A DNA stretch of 64,000 nt from Acytostelium subglobosum LB1 (GCF_000787575.1 NW_012236532.1:1172157-1236156); one strand, 5' to 3'. Positions 23,329 to 35,593 are shown, numbered from the stretch's first letter. Program-made: numbers and translations. Notes: generated by a model not told the origin, from the sequence alone.

Positions 23329-24524
23329 TTATGGTTGGCCAACACCATAATATTGATTAATCATTTGGCGGAGGGTTTGTCCAATTGATGCTCTGTTCGG
23401 TCTGGCTACTACGAATTCCATCATTGATAGATCATTCACCAATTGAAGACAGCGCATGGTATTGGTTGGATCATGTCCCTCATTTCCTCCAAACAAGAAC
23501 CATTTGGAGCCGACAAGTGTTCCACATGGGAGCTCTAAATGGAATGGACGATCTTGAGCGGCTCCTACAGTGCTTGCCTCTTTCCATACTTTGGTTGAAA
23601 GGTTCAACTTATAAAGTGCTTCATTGAGTGTGTTTGAGTGGATGTTAATACCACCTAGTGAATAGAGGTACGCACCATCGCAGACACATGTGCTCATTAC
23701 ACCTCCATTGGTATTGCCAGTCAATGTCCACTTGGTCCAATGATTCATCACTGGGTCATAGATATGAACGTCATTATACTTATGCACCCATTCAGTGCCA
23801 TTGTTCAATCCTCCTCCATATAAAAGAAGTTTGTTGTCTACTGTCAACATTCTATGGCCACATCTTGCTGATGGAATGTCACCAGTTGGATTCAATAGTG
23901 TCCATTTTAGAGTATTGACATCCAGACGGACCAAGTCATCATAGCATCCTGTTATTTGAGCATCTTCGTTAAAGCTCAATCCTCCAAATAGATACATGTA
24001 GCCACCCAACATTGAAGCTGAATGATTTGTTCTTAGACCTGGGAGGTCCCCACTACATTCTCCTTCCATGTATCTCCAAGTGCATTCAACTGTGTCAAGT
24101 ATACTCATTAGAAGAGAGATACTTTGTTGATCGTATTGATTGATTCATTACCTGTGTCAAATAAACATAGGTTATGAATAGTATTGTAGCCATCATAGCC
24201 ACCAAAGGTGTATATCCTATGGTCGATAGCTACTGCAGAGTGTTTGGCCATGTTTGGGACATGGTCGGCAACTGTCACTTTCTCGAATGTGTAAGTTACA
24301 GTATTGAAGACATATATATCATTACATCGTACTTCATTCATTATCTGTCCACCAATATAATAAATATTATTGTCTATCAGTGTACCAGTATGTGCGTATC
24401 TACCAGTTGGCCAATCATCACCTATCTGTCTTATTTCACACCAAGTTGGTGATGGTGATGGTGATGGGGATATACCTTCATTCTGTGTATTATTTGTTGT
24501 AGTAGTAGTTGTAGTATTAGACAT
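23329..24524 (-). CDS. Kelch-repeat beta-propeller protein
   Basis: Exon 1 is 24524-24152 and exon 2 is 24089-23329, joined D-T-V-E-C-T-W to give 377 aa. After a Thr/Asn run come six or so kelch units with the GG doublet and spaced aromatic residues: GRYAHTGTLIDNNIYYIGGQ, NHSASMLGGYMYLFGGLS, GHRMLTVDNKLLLYGGG, GAYLYSLGGI and GSKWFLFGGN. It consists essentially of a propeller only, so it is probably a scaffold or binding protein; no partner is evident. The 62-nt intron is bounded by an exact TTGACACAG direct repeat, so the splice point could be misread as an overlap of two genes. The beta-helix gene ends about 190 bp upstream on the same strand. Confidence 0.85.
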
Positions 24525-24716
24525 TGTATGTATAACGAGATAATAAAATGAAAGATAGAATGAATGAATGAATGAATGAATAAGCCAGCACTTGTGGTGG
24601 AAGGTGTTCACACAAAAGAGAAGACGACGTGGTTATTGATTGAATGAATGAATGCCCCGATATAGGTGCAAGCATATTTGTTGTTTATTGTAGCAATAGA
24701 GAGACGAAATGATTGA

Positions 24717-26366
24717 TTAGGAGCTGGGTCTGGTCGATCCGAGATTGGCCACTTGTACAACACCAGAGTTGTTTATGGTCAGTCGGTAGTAGGTACCACC
24801 AGAGGACTTTAGGATGAGACCAGTGGCAGAGTTGTCAGCGAGGAATGCGCCACTGGACAGGATGGCACCGCGTGAGTTGCCATTGACATCTTGTGCCGTG
24901 AGCAAATCGGATGTTGATCCATTGTTGCGCACCTTGAGCGTCGTGGCGAATGGTGGAAGTTGAGTGTTGAAGCGACCGAGCACGGACCATGTGGCTGGGT
25001 AAGTGTTGGCGGGGATGTCCGAGCGGAAGTTGGAGATCATGCCAATGGCCGAGCCCTCCGATGCGTAAGTCGAGTTGATGCGGAGCTCCGTTGGGTTGGG
25101 TGTACCGTCATTGTCAAAGATGATGTTGGATAGGTGTGCCTGGCGACATTGTTGGATGTCAATGCAGTAGTTGCGCGCGGCCACCTTGCAGTTGACCATG
25201 CCAAACTGCATGGGACCACCTGTGCCTGCGACACCGACCACCACAGCGCTGGCAGAGCCCTCGAACCAGACATTGCTGAGCCACCAATCATTGGCACGTC
25301 CATCAATGTAGATGTGATTGACAGTCGTGTTTGGATTGTTGTCCGAGGTGAAGTCGATGTTGACCAGTGAGAGACCGGCATTGTCATTGTTGCCAGTGCC
25401 AACGACGCTGCGGTAGTTGGTGGTGAACTTTGAGTTGGTGACATAGTTCTGGATGCACTTGGTCTGCAGGCCCGTGCCAAAGTTCTGGAAGCTGCAGTTG
25501 TTGAACATTGTTGCGCCACTGTTGGCATCGAGCACTACACCGATCGTGTTGATGTAGGTCGGGTAGGTAATGCTGGTGTGTGAGCCACGGATCACAACGT
25601 TCTCAAACGAGCAGTTGAAACAGTTGGAGATACGGACACCATTGCCCGTGCTGGTAGTCCATATCTGCATCTTCTTGAAGGCCACCCTTGAGAGGTTGGT
25701 CATGGTGAGCAGTGTGCCAGTGCCCTGGTAGATGATGGTGGACAGGTCACTGCCATCACCAATGACTACATCATAGTCTTGAAGTGCGGGCAATGATGTG
25801 ACGACGTAGCCACCAGCAGGGATATAGATACAGTTTGCATCAGGTGTTGAATGTGCGGCAGCAATACATAGAGCAAAGGCATTGGTATCATTGGCGTTAC
25901 CATCACCAACTGCTCCATATGCCTTGACATTGAGCCATTGAGTTTGAGTGGCTCCAACACCAGGTCTTCCGGCGGGCGATGAAGTGACTTCACGTCGAAC
26001 ATTGGTGTTGGCAACGGACATGGCAGGGTCTGGACCAGAGGAACAGTCAGGGACAGAGTCATTACAATACTCTGGTATAGGGTATGTTGACTCTTGGACC
26101 TGAATGAACTGAGCTGGCACAGGGCATTCCTTTGGTGACTCGCACTCAGTGTTGGTGTTGGAGTTGGAGTTGGAGATCTTGGAAGTTGGAAGTAGGTTCT
26201 CTTGGATGTACTTGCGAATGTATTGGGGTCCGAGAGATGAAGCAGCCACGAGTAGGTTGGCTTTGGAACTTGACTCGATGGCTTGGAAACATGAGAACTT
26301 CTCATCGGATGACAAGTAGTCTTGTTCCAAAATGATGGATGTAGCACGATCGATTATACTCTTCAT
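24717..26366 (-). CDS. Pectate-lyase-3-like right-handed beta-helix protein, possible horizontal transfer
   Basis: Intronless, 549 aa. The first ~140 residues are helical then Ser/Pro-rich with several Cys. From about 147 the protein shows the Pectate_lyase_3/GH55-type opening VKAYGAVGDGNANDTNAF and YIPAGGYVVTS, then beta-helix rungs (RVAFKKMQIW, NCSFENVVIRGS, NCSFQNFGTGLQ). The C-terminus (DVNGNSRGAILSSGAF, GTYYRLTINNSGVVQVANLG) recalls the tail modules of bacterial and phage tailspike or appendage proteins. No N-terminal signal peptide is seen. The enzymatic role is unproven: it could be a polysaccharide lyase or hydrolase, or a structural adhesin. The lack of introns beside intron-rich genes and the prokaryote-like domain make horizontal acquisition possible; this is inference. 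Confidence 0.7.
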   Translation of the reverse strand: MKSIIDRATSIILEQDYLSSDEKFSCFQAIESSSKANLLVAASSLGPQYIRKYIQENLLPTSKISNSNSNTNTECESPKECPVPAQFIQVQESTYPIPEYCNDSVPDCSSGPDPAMSVANTNVRREVTSSPAGRPGVGATQTQWLNVKAYGAVGDGNANDTNAFALCIAAAHSTPDANCIYIPAGGYVVTSLPALQDYDVVIGDGSDLSTIIYQGTGTLLTMTNLSRVAFKKMQIWTTSTGNGVRISNCFNCSFENVVIRGSHTSITYPTYINTIGVVLDANSGATMFNNCSFQNFGTGLQTKCIQNYVTNSKFTTNYRSVVGTGNNDNAGLSLVNIDFTSDNNPNTTVNHIYIDGRANDWWLSNVWFEGSASAVVVGVAGTGGPMQFGMVNCKVAARNYCIDIQQCRQAHLSNIIFDNDGTPNPTELRINSTYASEGSAIGMISNFRSDIPANTYPATWSVLGRFNTQLPPFATTLKVRNNGSTSDLLTAQDVNGNSRGAILSSGAFLADNSATGLILKSSGGTYYRLTINNSGVVQVANLGSTRPSS

Positions 26367-27158
26367 TGATGATGAGTTGTTTGAATGATTGATTAAGTAT
26401 AGAGATACAAGTAGAGATTGAGTTGTTGATGATTACTCCGAGACTCAAGTCTTGAGGTATTTATATGTTTCGGGAAGAGACATATTGTGGATGTTGGATG
26501 TTTGTTGTGATTGAATCAAACAGACAGAGAGATAGATAGATATTAACAAAGATGGGTTCGGTCGACTATGAATGTCTTAGACGTTCAGAGAAAGAGGTCC
26601 GTTAATGACCCGCTAATGATGCTATCGATGCCCAATAAGTGTTGTTTCAAGCATGTTCTTGTATTATTGGGGCGGCTTGTTTGGACGAATGCCAGAGATA
26701 GTTAGTATTCATTCATTCATTTCAAATGACTTACATTACCAAGGTGGAATCAATATCATTCAATCATTGACTTTCAATCATGTAACTCTTGTTGATGGAT
26801 AGGTGGATGGTGAGACAATGAGTAAAGTATCTCCCCGCAACCTTCGCATCTCCTAGCCCGACAACATAGGTTTGATACTTACAACCCGAATACATTCGAC
26901 AACATATACTCTTTGAGACAGTAATAGCACCATCAGTGTTACATCACTTGCCACGAGGAGTAGATAGATAGACGACGTTCCAACTTGTCCTCAATGTCTG
27001 ACAAGCTGGTCCTGACACACTTCGAAGTGTGTTGTAGTTGGAGTTGTTTGCAATAGTCGTCAGATTTTGGTGTCGGGCAAAAGGCCAAACGAACTTTGAA
27101 TCAATTCAATGGTGTTGGGTCAATCTTCAAACAGATAATAATATAATAATATATATGA
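26367..27158. other. Divergent intergenic region
   Basis: 792 bp between the beta-helix gene (minus) and the RNB gene (plus). It contains GATA microsatellite-like runs, and at 27015-27032 a perfect 18-bp palindrome (acacacttcgaagtgtgt). No ORF or tRNA was recognised. Confidence 0.5.
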
Positions 27159-30100
27159 ATGATGATGATGTTATTATCTAAACATAATTGTAACATTACT
27201 CTTACAAACTTATTAAAATATAACATTATTAGAAGTAGTAGTAGTTGTAGATATTATTGTTCAGCAACATCAACATCATCAACAACTTCAAACAACAACA
27301 TCAACAATGTTATACTACCTCATCATCCATTGGGTACAATAATATCGAATGATAACAATGCATTGATCAATAACAAGAAACAATCTGCCACTGCAACTGC
27401 CACCGCCACCATTACACTTCAACCTGTACCATCTGGAACGATAAACCCTTACACCTATGACTTTGATCCATTGATGTCATACCTGCGAGCAGAGAGAAAG
27501 GTTCACACTGACGCTGCCACCGCTACTGCTGCGCAATCAGACTCATTGACAAACACAAGCACAAGTACATCAACTGACCCACTCAGGATTATGGAGGATC
27601 GACTGCAACAAGAGCTGACGAGGGATGGACGCGAGAGACGACCATTCGACGTGCGATTCGAACCAGAGAGCGGTGACATCATCGCTTTTTATAATGATCG
27701 ATTCAACTCTGTGGAGATGGCAATTGTGAGCAAGGTGTATCCTAATGGATACCTGGTGTTGGGCTTCAACGACAAGTTTATAACATCCAAGAGCACACTT
27801 TGTGTCACGATACCTACGGGCAACGAGACCACACTGCAATACATCATGAAGACGATCAACGACAAGATTGCTGACAACAAGATGCTTCCATTCGACGTGG
27901 ATAGGCACGTCTACAAGCGAGAGATACTGAGCGATCCTTTGGAGTGGCACTCCTACCAGAACCATCCGCTGCGAGTCCAATTTGACAACATCCTTCACTA
28001 CTTCAAGGAGCTCAACGTGCGCACGCGCAAGTCATGGGACGTCTACAACATTCAGAACACGTACAGACAGCCACACAGCGGCGTGTCCTTCTATGACAGT
28101 CGGGTCTGGTCACGTGATCAATCACACACCGATCACATACCAATATACTCATTGATCAACAATCAGCTTGCCACCAACAAGGAGGCCAGTACCAATATCC
28201 TTCAAGAGATCTTCTATTCATTGGACGTCTACAGGAAGATCAGTTGGAATGCCACCTCAATGATCATGACCAGCAGGTCAGACTTTTGTTGTCTCACAGA
28301 GCAAAGGGTATGTATCGCTCTCAATCACTTTGGAATCATTCCAATCACTCAATCATTCATTCAATCATTCAATCACACTCTTGGGACCATTCCAATCACT
28401 CAATCAATCCAATATTTCAATCACACTCTGGAATCATTCCAATCACATTCATCCCTCGATCACTTGATCAATCATCATACTCACTCTCACAATCAAACAA
28501 TGTAGTCCAGATACTTGGGATCAATAATCAATGCAATGAAACATGATTCAACAGATTTGTGGATCGTTGCAAAGTACTTACTTGGATTGGTTGTGGACAA
28601 TGGAGGAATGATTAGTGTCAAGGGTAGAGAGCTAATGGCCGATGCATCGGTGCCCACAATCATGGACCATGATCAGTTTATTGACAAGGAAACTGGAAAA
28701 CAATACGTCAATCACGCTTCGTTGAGGATGTGCTTTGGCTATATACAGTTGGGTATCAAAGAGCTGGCGGCATACTCGCGCGAACAAAACTTTGGACAAA
28801 TGGTGTACACCAAGCTTGGCAAGATGGGCATCAACGACAAGACCATCGCAGCACTGCGGACCCTGCTCTATCCAAAGTTGAACGTCATCGAGGAGAAGCT
28901 GCGCACACACAGCAACCTCATCATCCAAGATCCACCATTCCTCCTCAGCGATCAGAAGAGAGTGTTGTCTCAGATCACGCATCAGACCAGACCATTGGCC
29001 AAGCGAATCACCCAGTTGTCATTGGCGATTGATGATGTAAAGACAAAGGATGTTGATGACGCCATTGGAATCATTCAAGAGGGACAAGACCTCTACTGTG
29101 TTGTTCACATTGCTGACGTGTCAGCCTTTATCGAAGCATCATCATCAATGGACTCTTGGGGATTACTCAAGTAAGTGTGTCCTTGGGTCTTGGAACCATT
29201 CCACTCAATCATTCAATCATTCAACCACATACTTACCAATTTCATCAGGACTTCATCAGTGTACCTTCCAACTCAGACACACTTCATGTTACCAGAAGAC
29301 TTCTCGCTCAAGGTTGGACTGGCAGGTGGCCGCACAAATCATTGCATGTCATTCAAGTTTAGGATAACGGATGATGGTGAACTGGTCGACCCAGATATAT
29401 TTGTATCGGACATTGAGAACATGCAGCGAACGACTTACAAGGACGTCGACAACTATTTCAAGAGCAAGGGCGAATCAAAGTACACGCCAGATCAACAACA
29501 GATGTTGGACAGATTGCATCATTTTGCACGTATTCGTCGCCAGAGACGCGAGTCGGAGATCAAAGCTGGTATAATCCTGCCCAAGCCAGAGATCGAGGTC
29601 AACAAGGACAATGGACACATCTCACTCAAGTTCCAGGATCCCAACTCCATATCCCAGCTCATCGTCTCAGAGATGATGATCAGCGCCAACAACACTGCCG
29701 CTCTATTTGCCAAGAACAATCAGCTGGCCATCCCATTCAGAATGCAGAAGAATAGTAGCATTGCCGACTATCCATGGCAGTGTCTGGACCAATACCATCC
29801 CATCGCACTGTCATCACAGCTGGCCAGTTTGACACCGCCCGCCGACATGTCTACCGAGCACTCCTTCCACTCTAGTCTGGGCATTGACTACACATGGGCA
29901 TCATCACCAATACGTCGCTACAGTGACATTTTGGTACATCGCCAGATCAGGAGTGCGCTTGCCAAGCAAGGTCCGGCCTACGATCGTCCGGCCCTCGACA
30001 AAATGGTCGTCAATCTTGATCGCAACTACAAGCATCTAAAGAGGACCAGCAGAGCAAAGTAAGTTAGTTTTTGATCAATCTATCATTTTGGAATCATTCC

Positions 30101-30410
30101 ACTCACTCAATTACACATACTATTCAGCCACAATCAATGGATGCTCAAGTATCTTAGACAAGAGGGATCGAGATATTATAGCGCGGTACTGTTACCGGAT
30201 ACGATTGGAAAGAAGTCACATAGGTTCTTGATGATCGATTTGAATATGATGGTGCCATCACATGACTTGGACATTGATTGTATACCAATCAATGAGATTG
30301 TCCAGATCTATGCTGATGTCTCCAGCGATGGATATACACGCTTCCATCACGATCCATCAGTAATCAATCAAAAGAGGATGAAGAACTACAATGCCGCCAT
30401 CACCCAATAA
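27159..30410 (+). CDS. RNB-domain 3'-5' exoribonuclease (RNase II/R family), probably mitochondrial
   Basis: Exons 27159-28307, 28506-29170, 29249-30058 and 30128-30410 join in frame to 968 aa. The N-terminus (MMMMLLSKHNCNITLTNLLK then SSSSCRYYCSATSTSS) looks like a mitochondrial presequence. The RNB active site AIDDVKTKDVDDAIG keeps the four Asp residues of RNase II (D559, D565, D567, D568 here), followed by VVHIADVSAFI. Downstream are HFARIRRQRR, SEMMISANNTAA and YTWASSPIRRYSDILVHRQI, all RNB landmarks. No PIN domain is present, so it is not Rrp44/Dis3 proper. The layout resembles organellar RNase II/Dss1-like enzymes that degrade mitochondrial RNA. Introns 1 and 3 carry the TGGAATNATTCCA palindrome. 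Confidence 0.9.
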
Positions 30411-30495
30411 AGTGTTGTTGGAAGTCAACATTTCATTCATTCATTCATTTTACTTGTAATAATAGTGATAGAGATAGAGATAAGGAGATAGAGAG

Positions 30496-31892
30496 ATGAA
30501 TGATAATGAATATAATATAGTATCAGAGGTACAGTTGGAGAGACATTTGTTGAAAGCACCGGTTGAGTCGATCAACAAGTCGTTTAGACAGTCACAAAAG
30601 ATGTTGGAGAAGGAGATGACCACTGTTGTCACTGCCATCAATGATCTAAACAAGAAGAAGAACAACCTATCAAAGGATGATGCAAAGACTACAATCGATA
30701 AACTATTGACAAGGATGCAGACATTGAAGAGAAGAGTATGTTGTTGATTGATTGATTGATCAGTGCTCGCTCACTTAATACTAACATAATGAATATAGGT
30801 TGAGGAGACAAGAGATGATGAGGATGCACAGATAAAGAGATTCAAGACTAGACTGGACCATCTGAGAGGTGTTTGCAACAATCATTCTGATCAATATATC
30901 AATCAAGAGTTCAATGTTAAGCGTGTCGATAGGATACTGGTGGACTATCTCTTGCGCGAAGGTTACTATGACACTGCCATCAAGTTGGCAGACACTTCAA
31001 ATATAACAGTAAGTATCACTCACTCAATCACTCAATCAATCAATCAATCATATATTGATACTGACACTTAATCAATCAAAGGAATTGGTTGATATAGATG
31101 TATTCCTGTCGTCAAAGAAGGTGATTAGTGGATTGGAGAAACATGATTGTACAGAGGCATTGGCATGGTGCAATGAGAATAGGTCAAAGCTGAAGAAGAT
31201 AGATAGTACAATGGAGTTTAGTCTTAGGATACAGGAGTTTATAGAGTTGGTGCGAGCTAATAAGGTCGGCCCGGCAATATCATACGCCCGACAGCATTTG
31301 GCACCAATCGCTGCCACCAACATCAAGGAGATACAGGTTGCCATGGCCACCTTGGCATTCAGACATGATCGCACCTCTCATGAGAAGTACACCGATCTAT
31401 TTGATATGGAGCGTTGGAATGATCGCATTCGACAGTTCAAGCGAGACAACTACAACGTCAACTCACTCACCTCACGTTCATTGATCGACATATCCTTGCA
31501 GTCTGGTCTATCAGTGTTGAAGACAGAGTATGTTCGTTTGTTAGTTGACTGTGACCAACCAATCAATCAATCATACTAACTCATTCATTCTCTCAATCAG
31601 ACAATGCGAAGACGAAGAGACGATGAATGTCAATTGTCCATTGTGTGATGCAGACTTCTCGAGGTTGGCTGAGCCTCTGCCAGTCTCATTGCAGTCTCAT
31701 TCAAGTCTGATATGTAGGATAACTGGAGAGTTGATGACTGATGACAATCCACCAATGGTATTACCCAATGGCAATGTTTACTGTCGCAATGCAATGGTGG
31801 AGATGGCTGCACACGATGACAACATCATCACTTGTCCAAGAAGTGGTGCCAAGTTCAACTATGCTGAGTTACGCAGGGCATACATAGCCTAG
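30496..31892 (+). CDS. maea: MAEA/Gid9 homologue, GID/CTLH E3 ubiquitin ligase subunit
   Basis: Exons 30496-30735, 30799-31008, 31082-31527 and 31601-31892 give 395 aa, essentially the length of human MAEA. Order: an N-terminal coiled coil; LisH (VDRILVDYLLREGYYDTAIKLA, split: VDRILVDYLLREGYYD, about 119-147); CTLH with ALAWCNENRSKLKK and LRIQEFIELVRANK; a CRA region; and a C-terminal degenerate RING (Gid type) starting CPLCDADF (about 311) with LICRITGELM and TCPRSGAKFNYAELRRAY. With RMND5/Gid2 this subunit forms the catalytic RING pair of the GID/CTLH ligase, which targets metabolic enzymes. It starts only about 85 bp after the RNB gene stop. Confidence 0.95.
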
Positions 31893-32085
31893 CCTATTCA
31901 TCCTCCCTCCTCCTGTCGATGGCAATGGCGAGACATTTCAAAAGGAGGATCATGGATTGTATATACACGCTCGCCGCGAGCCGAAGCAACAAGTGCTGAT
32001 GCATCAGTTGGAACACAAACATACATGTACATTGGATACTGGATACAGGACAGTTTATAAACAAGTTTATTGCAACCTTATTCGA
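31893..32085. other. Convergent spacer
   Basis: Short 3'-3' gap between maea (plus) and the RhoGAP/GEF gene (minus). Nothing else was seen. Confidence 0.4.
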
Positions 32086-35000
32086 TCAAACAGCAAAGAA
32101 ACTAGTCTGGTTAATCTTGCCCTCTTTGGACAACTTGGGAGGCTTGACTCGCATTGACTTGGACTTGTGTGGCGATGACTTGCCACTGGCACCGCTGGTG
32201 TCGCGCATCGTCGAGATTGTGTAGGTGTCATTCTGTTCCTTAAGCTTCGCCACAACCTTTAGCAGGTTGTCATGATCGTCTTGTTTGGGTCGTGTCAACT
32301 GTAGGAACTCTTGTAGAATGAGGTAGTACCGAGAGATGCGACGCAGGGGCTCAGCCAACAGATGCTTCAGCTCTGCCTTCTCGTTGAACTCAATGTTGCG
32401 CAGGTAGATAGCAAAGTTCTGACTCTTCTCTACGCATGACTCGATTGTGCTGAGACTCAGATTGTGGTTCTGGACATAGTAGTTGTACAGCTTTAGGAAG
32501 GCTGCCTTCTCGATGAACAGGTCCGAGAGGATTGGCTTGTTGTCCCAGTCCTGCACACGCTCCTTCAGCACCTCAGCAAAGGTCGTGTGGCAGTTGAGCA
32601 GTGTCTCAAAGTTGGAACAGATGTCCAGACCATCGGCGTAGCTGACCAGTGGCGCGGAAGTGCCAAGTGATCGTCTGATTGGTCCAAGGAACACAGTCTG
32701 CGTGTAGGTCAATGCTTGGACATACTCCAACTCGCTTGAGCATAAGTCTTCGGCCAACTTCTTCTTCTTGAGCGCGTTCTTCTCGTCCTGTATCTTGTTG
32801 AAGCCTTTGCTGCCCTCTCCCAACGACAACAGAGTGGCGCCAAACGCTGACTGGATCATCTCCTGGCGTGCTGCCTCGATGGTCTCCTTGAGCGTCCTGG
32901 TCCACAACTCGCGATCCTTTGCATTGTCACATTGGAACTTGATCGTTCCCTCCTGACTGATGATCTTGATCACATTGGCATCATCTGTGGTGTTGAGTGA
33001 TGTCGTCTGGAGATTGATAAACAACTTGAACCTGTTCTTGTCCTTGCCTGGCTTGGTCAATATCAGCGCATCTGAGAACAAATAAACATAGAGCTTCTCC
33101 TTCTTTGATGTCTGCAGCAGACCCTCGTGTACCAGTCGCTTCCGGCGATCGAATGCATAGCCTCTAGGCAGGTCCTTGATCTGGTCCTGGAGTTGTTGAA
33201 TGCGCAAATAGTTGTCGGCCTCGCTCTTCTTAAAGTTGATGGTCTCGGCAAAGTCCTTGATCGTGCACAGTGCCTCGTTTAACTGGACATAGTCCTCGTG
33301 TGAGCTGCTCGTGTACTTGAGGAGATCTTGCAACAAGAGTACATATCGAGGTATGCGCTGAACGGGAAGGATGAGGAACGACTCCACGTTCAGGCCAGAG
33401 AGACGATCGCTGTAATCCAAACTCTTGACAAAGTTTCGGAACTCTGCATTCTTGTCCTTGCACTGCTGTAGTGATGCGATCGACTTGTCGTAGTTGTTGA
33501 CATAATGTTTGTAGAGCTTGATGAATGATGTGTTGTTGCAGAAGATGTCTCCCATTCGTGGACACTCGTCCCATATCAACATTCGCTCGTCCAATGCCTT
33601 GAGAATATGAGCTCGATGTGCGTTGATGATCACCTCTAGACAGCTAAAGACGTTGAGCAACTCGTCCGACAATGCAAATGACTTGGTACGCTTGGATGGC
33701 TCGATAAACAGTTCATAGATGACACTCAGTTGCTTGACGTAGGTCTTCTCTGTGCGCAACATCTCTTCGGCACGCTCCTTGCGCTTCCTGCAAATGTCTG
33801 CGGACTTGAACTCGCTTGACATCTCCTTGAGGTCACATACATCCTGTGATGAAGCCTGTAGTGAACAACTGACAGACTGCAATGACTCGACCAAGAATGA
33901 ACATGAGCCAGATGTAGAGTCGGAGCTTATGGACAACAGGCTACTGCTTGTGTTCAATGACTCACCACATGAGAAGGCTGAGGGTGGAGGCGGAAGGTTG
34001 AGCGACTTGGGTGAAGTAAGCTGGATCTCGGGAGGTGGAGGAGGTGGCAATGGTAAATTGAGCATCAGTGTGGCGTGGGGAGTGGCCTTCCTAAAGTGTG
34101 ATACTGTTGGCTGTTGTTGACGCGTTTCCGACATGACTGTGGGTGTGGCGACTTGACTGGCGAGGGGTGTTGTCGATGAGACGTCGGAACTGGAACTCAT
34201 AAGAGGTGATGTGATTTGTTCGCCACTGGATTCGAGAGTTGGTGATTGTTTGTTGGGTGAGGCTGATGATGAAGAGGATAGAGTTGGAATGGATATTACA
34301 TAACTACAAAGTGAGCTTGAAGTGAGTATCGATAATGATGTTGGGGTGTTGGTAACAGTGTTGCCAGTGGCGCCACCATTATTGTTGCCACAACAACTGG
34401 ATGATAGACTGACGTGCAATTGTTCGTCCACTTCGGATATGGATAACAATGTTTGTGGCGTTGTTGGTGGCGGTGTGGCGACGATCTCGACGAATGATGC
34501 GGGGAAGTATCCAACACGACCGCTGAACTCTCCCTTCATCCAACCATCCTCGGACTTGATATCCAACAATGTGATCATATCATTCTTTGAAAATTGTAGA
34601 TGTGTCTTTCCATTCGACTTGTAAGGATACAATGCTCTGGCAAACAAAAACTCATTATGTTGTTGATTGATCACCATCTCTGTCGTCAAATCAATCCTCG
34701 ATGATGGTAAATCTGATTGTGGTAATTTAGGTACAGGAACATCTTCCTGTGATGATACAAGATGTGATGTCATCTAAAATAAATATTGATTAATTTTGGA
34801 AGTGATTGGAATAATTCCAGTCAGTGATCAATCAATCAAAAATTTGAAATAATTAATACTTACCTTTGACATGTATGATATCTCTTCTATGAGTGATTTG
34901 ATGATGCTGTTGATGTGTGATGAATCCTCCATGATCTGACTTAGACTCTCTTTTTGGTGACGGAGGATGTTGGGCGCGAATATCATTGCAAGGTTTGCCG

Positions 35001-35593
35001 AGGTCATCTTGTTGACATTGGCATTCAATGATATCCTATTCAGGAATGACATTAAATATAATAACACCTCTCTATTTATCTTTGGAAGTCCATATACCAA
35101 CATCCTAAGATGTAGCATCCTTTGTAAATGATCCTGGTTCTCTGCTCAAATATTTTAAAATTATGTAAATACATTTTGAAGGTGCTGGGATCATTCCATT
35201 GTTTCCAAAATAATAATAATACATACTGATCACCTTTATAAAGGTTGAATAATATCGCCAGATGAATAATGGTTCTGGTAACTCGCGTAGATATAGTTTG
35301 AGCAATCCTGCTATGGTGTGGATATCGGCTTGGTTGTATTTGTCGAGATCGGCATTGCCTTGGTTGTAGGCTGATTTCAAATCCTGTATGGTCTGAGTGT
35401 TGCCTGGTATTCTGAATAGACCCTCCTCGTTGGAGGCATTATGATGTTCCAGCCAATTCACTAGCTCGATCAAAATAAATGGTAGATTCTTTGGGAATGA
35501 TGAGTTATCTGTTATTGATCTAGGTTGTTTTCCATCCTGGGCCTGAACAATCGTCTCCAGGTCCACTCCAAATATCTTTGATGTTGTTGTCAT
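32086..35593 (-). CDS. RhoGAP-SH3-DH-PH-DH multidomain Rho regulator
   Basis: Exons 35593-35227, 35141-34864 and 34773-32086 stay in frame and give 1110 aa; the third exon begins at an ATG that could be mistaken for a gene start. Order: RhoGAP (about 1-210; NEEGLFRIPGNTQTI with the catalytic Arg, LLKLYLRELPEPLF, KMTSANLAMIFAPNI), SH3 (about 255-315; ALYPYKSNGKTHLQF, GYFPASFVEI), a Pro/Ser linker with poly-Pro, DH1 (about 545-730; EKTYVKQLSVIYELFIEP, ILPVQRIPRYVLLLQDLLK), PH (about 750-850; LYVYLFSDALILTKPGK), then a second DH-like domain (about 885-1060; ELEYVQALTYTQTVFLGPI, LAEPLRRISRYYLILQEF). It probably switches Rho/Rac GTPases during actin remodelling. Combining GAP and GEF activities in one chain occurs in dictyostelids; its target is unknown. 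Confidence 0.9.

Noticed and set aside
24108-24611. Two separate kelch genes overlapping at TAATGAG
   Set aside because: A GT-AG intron (24090-24151) joins them in frame through the duplicated TTGACACAG, giving one continuous propeller.
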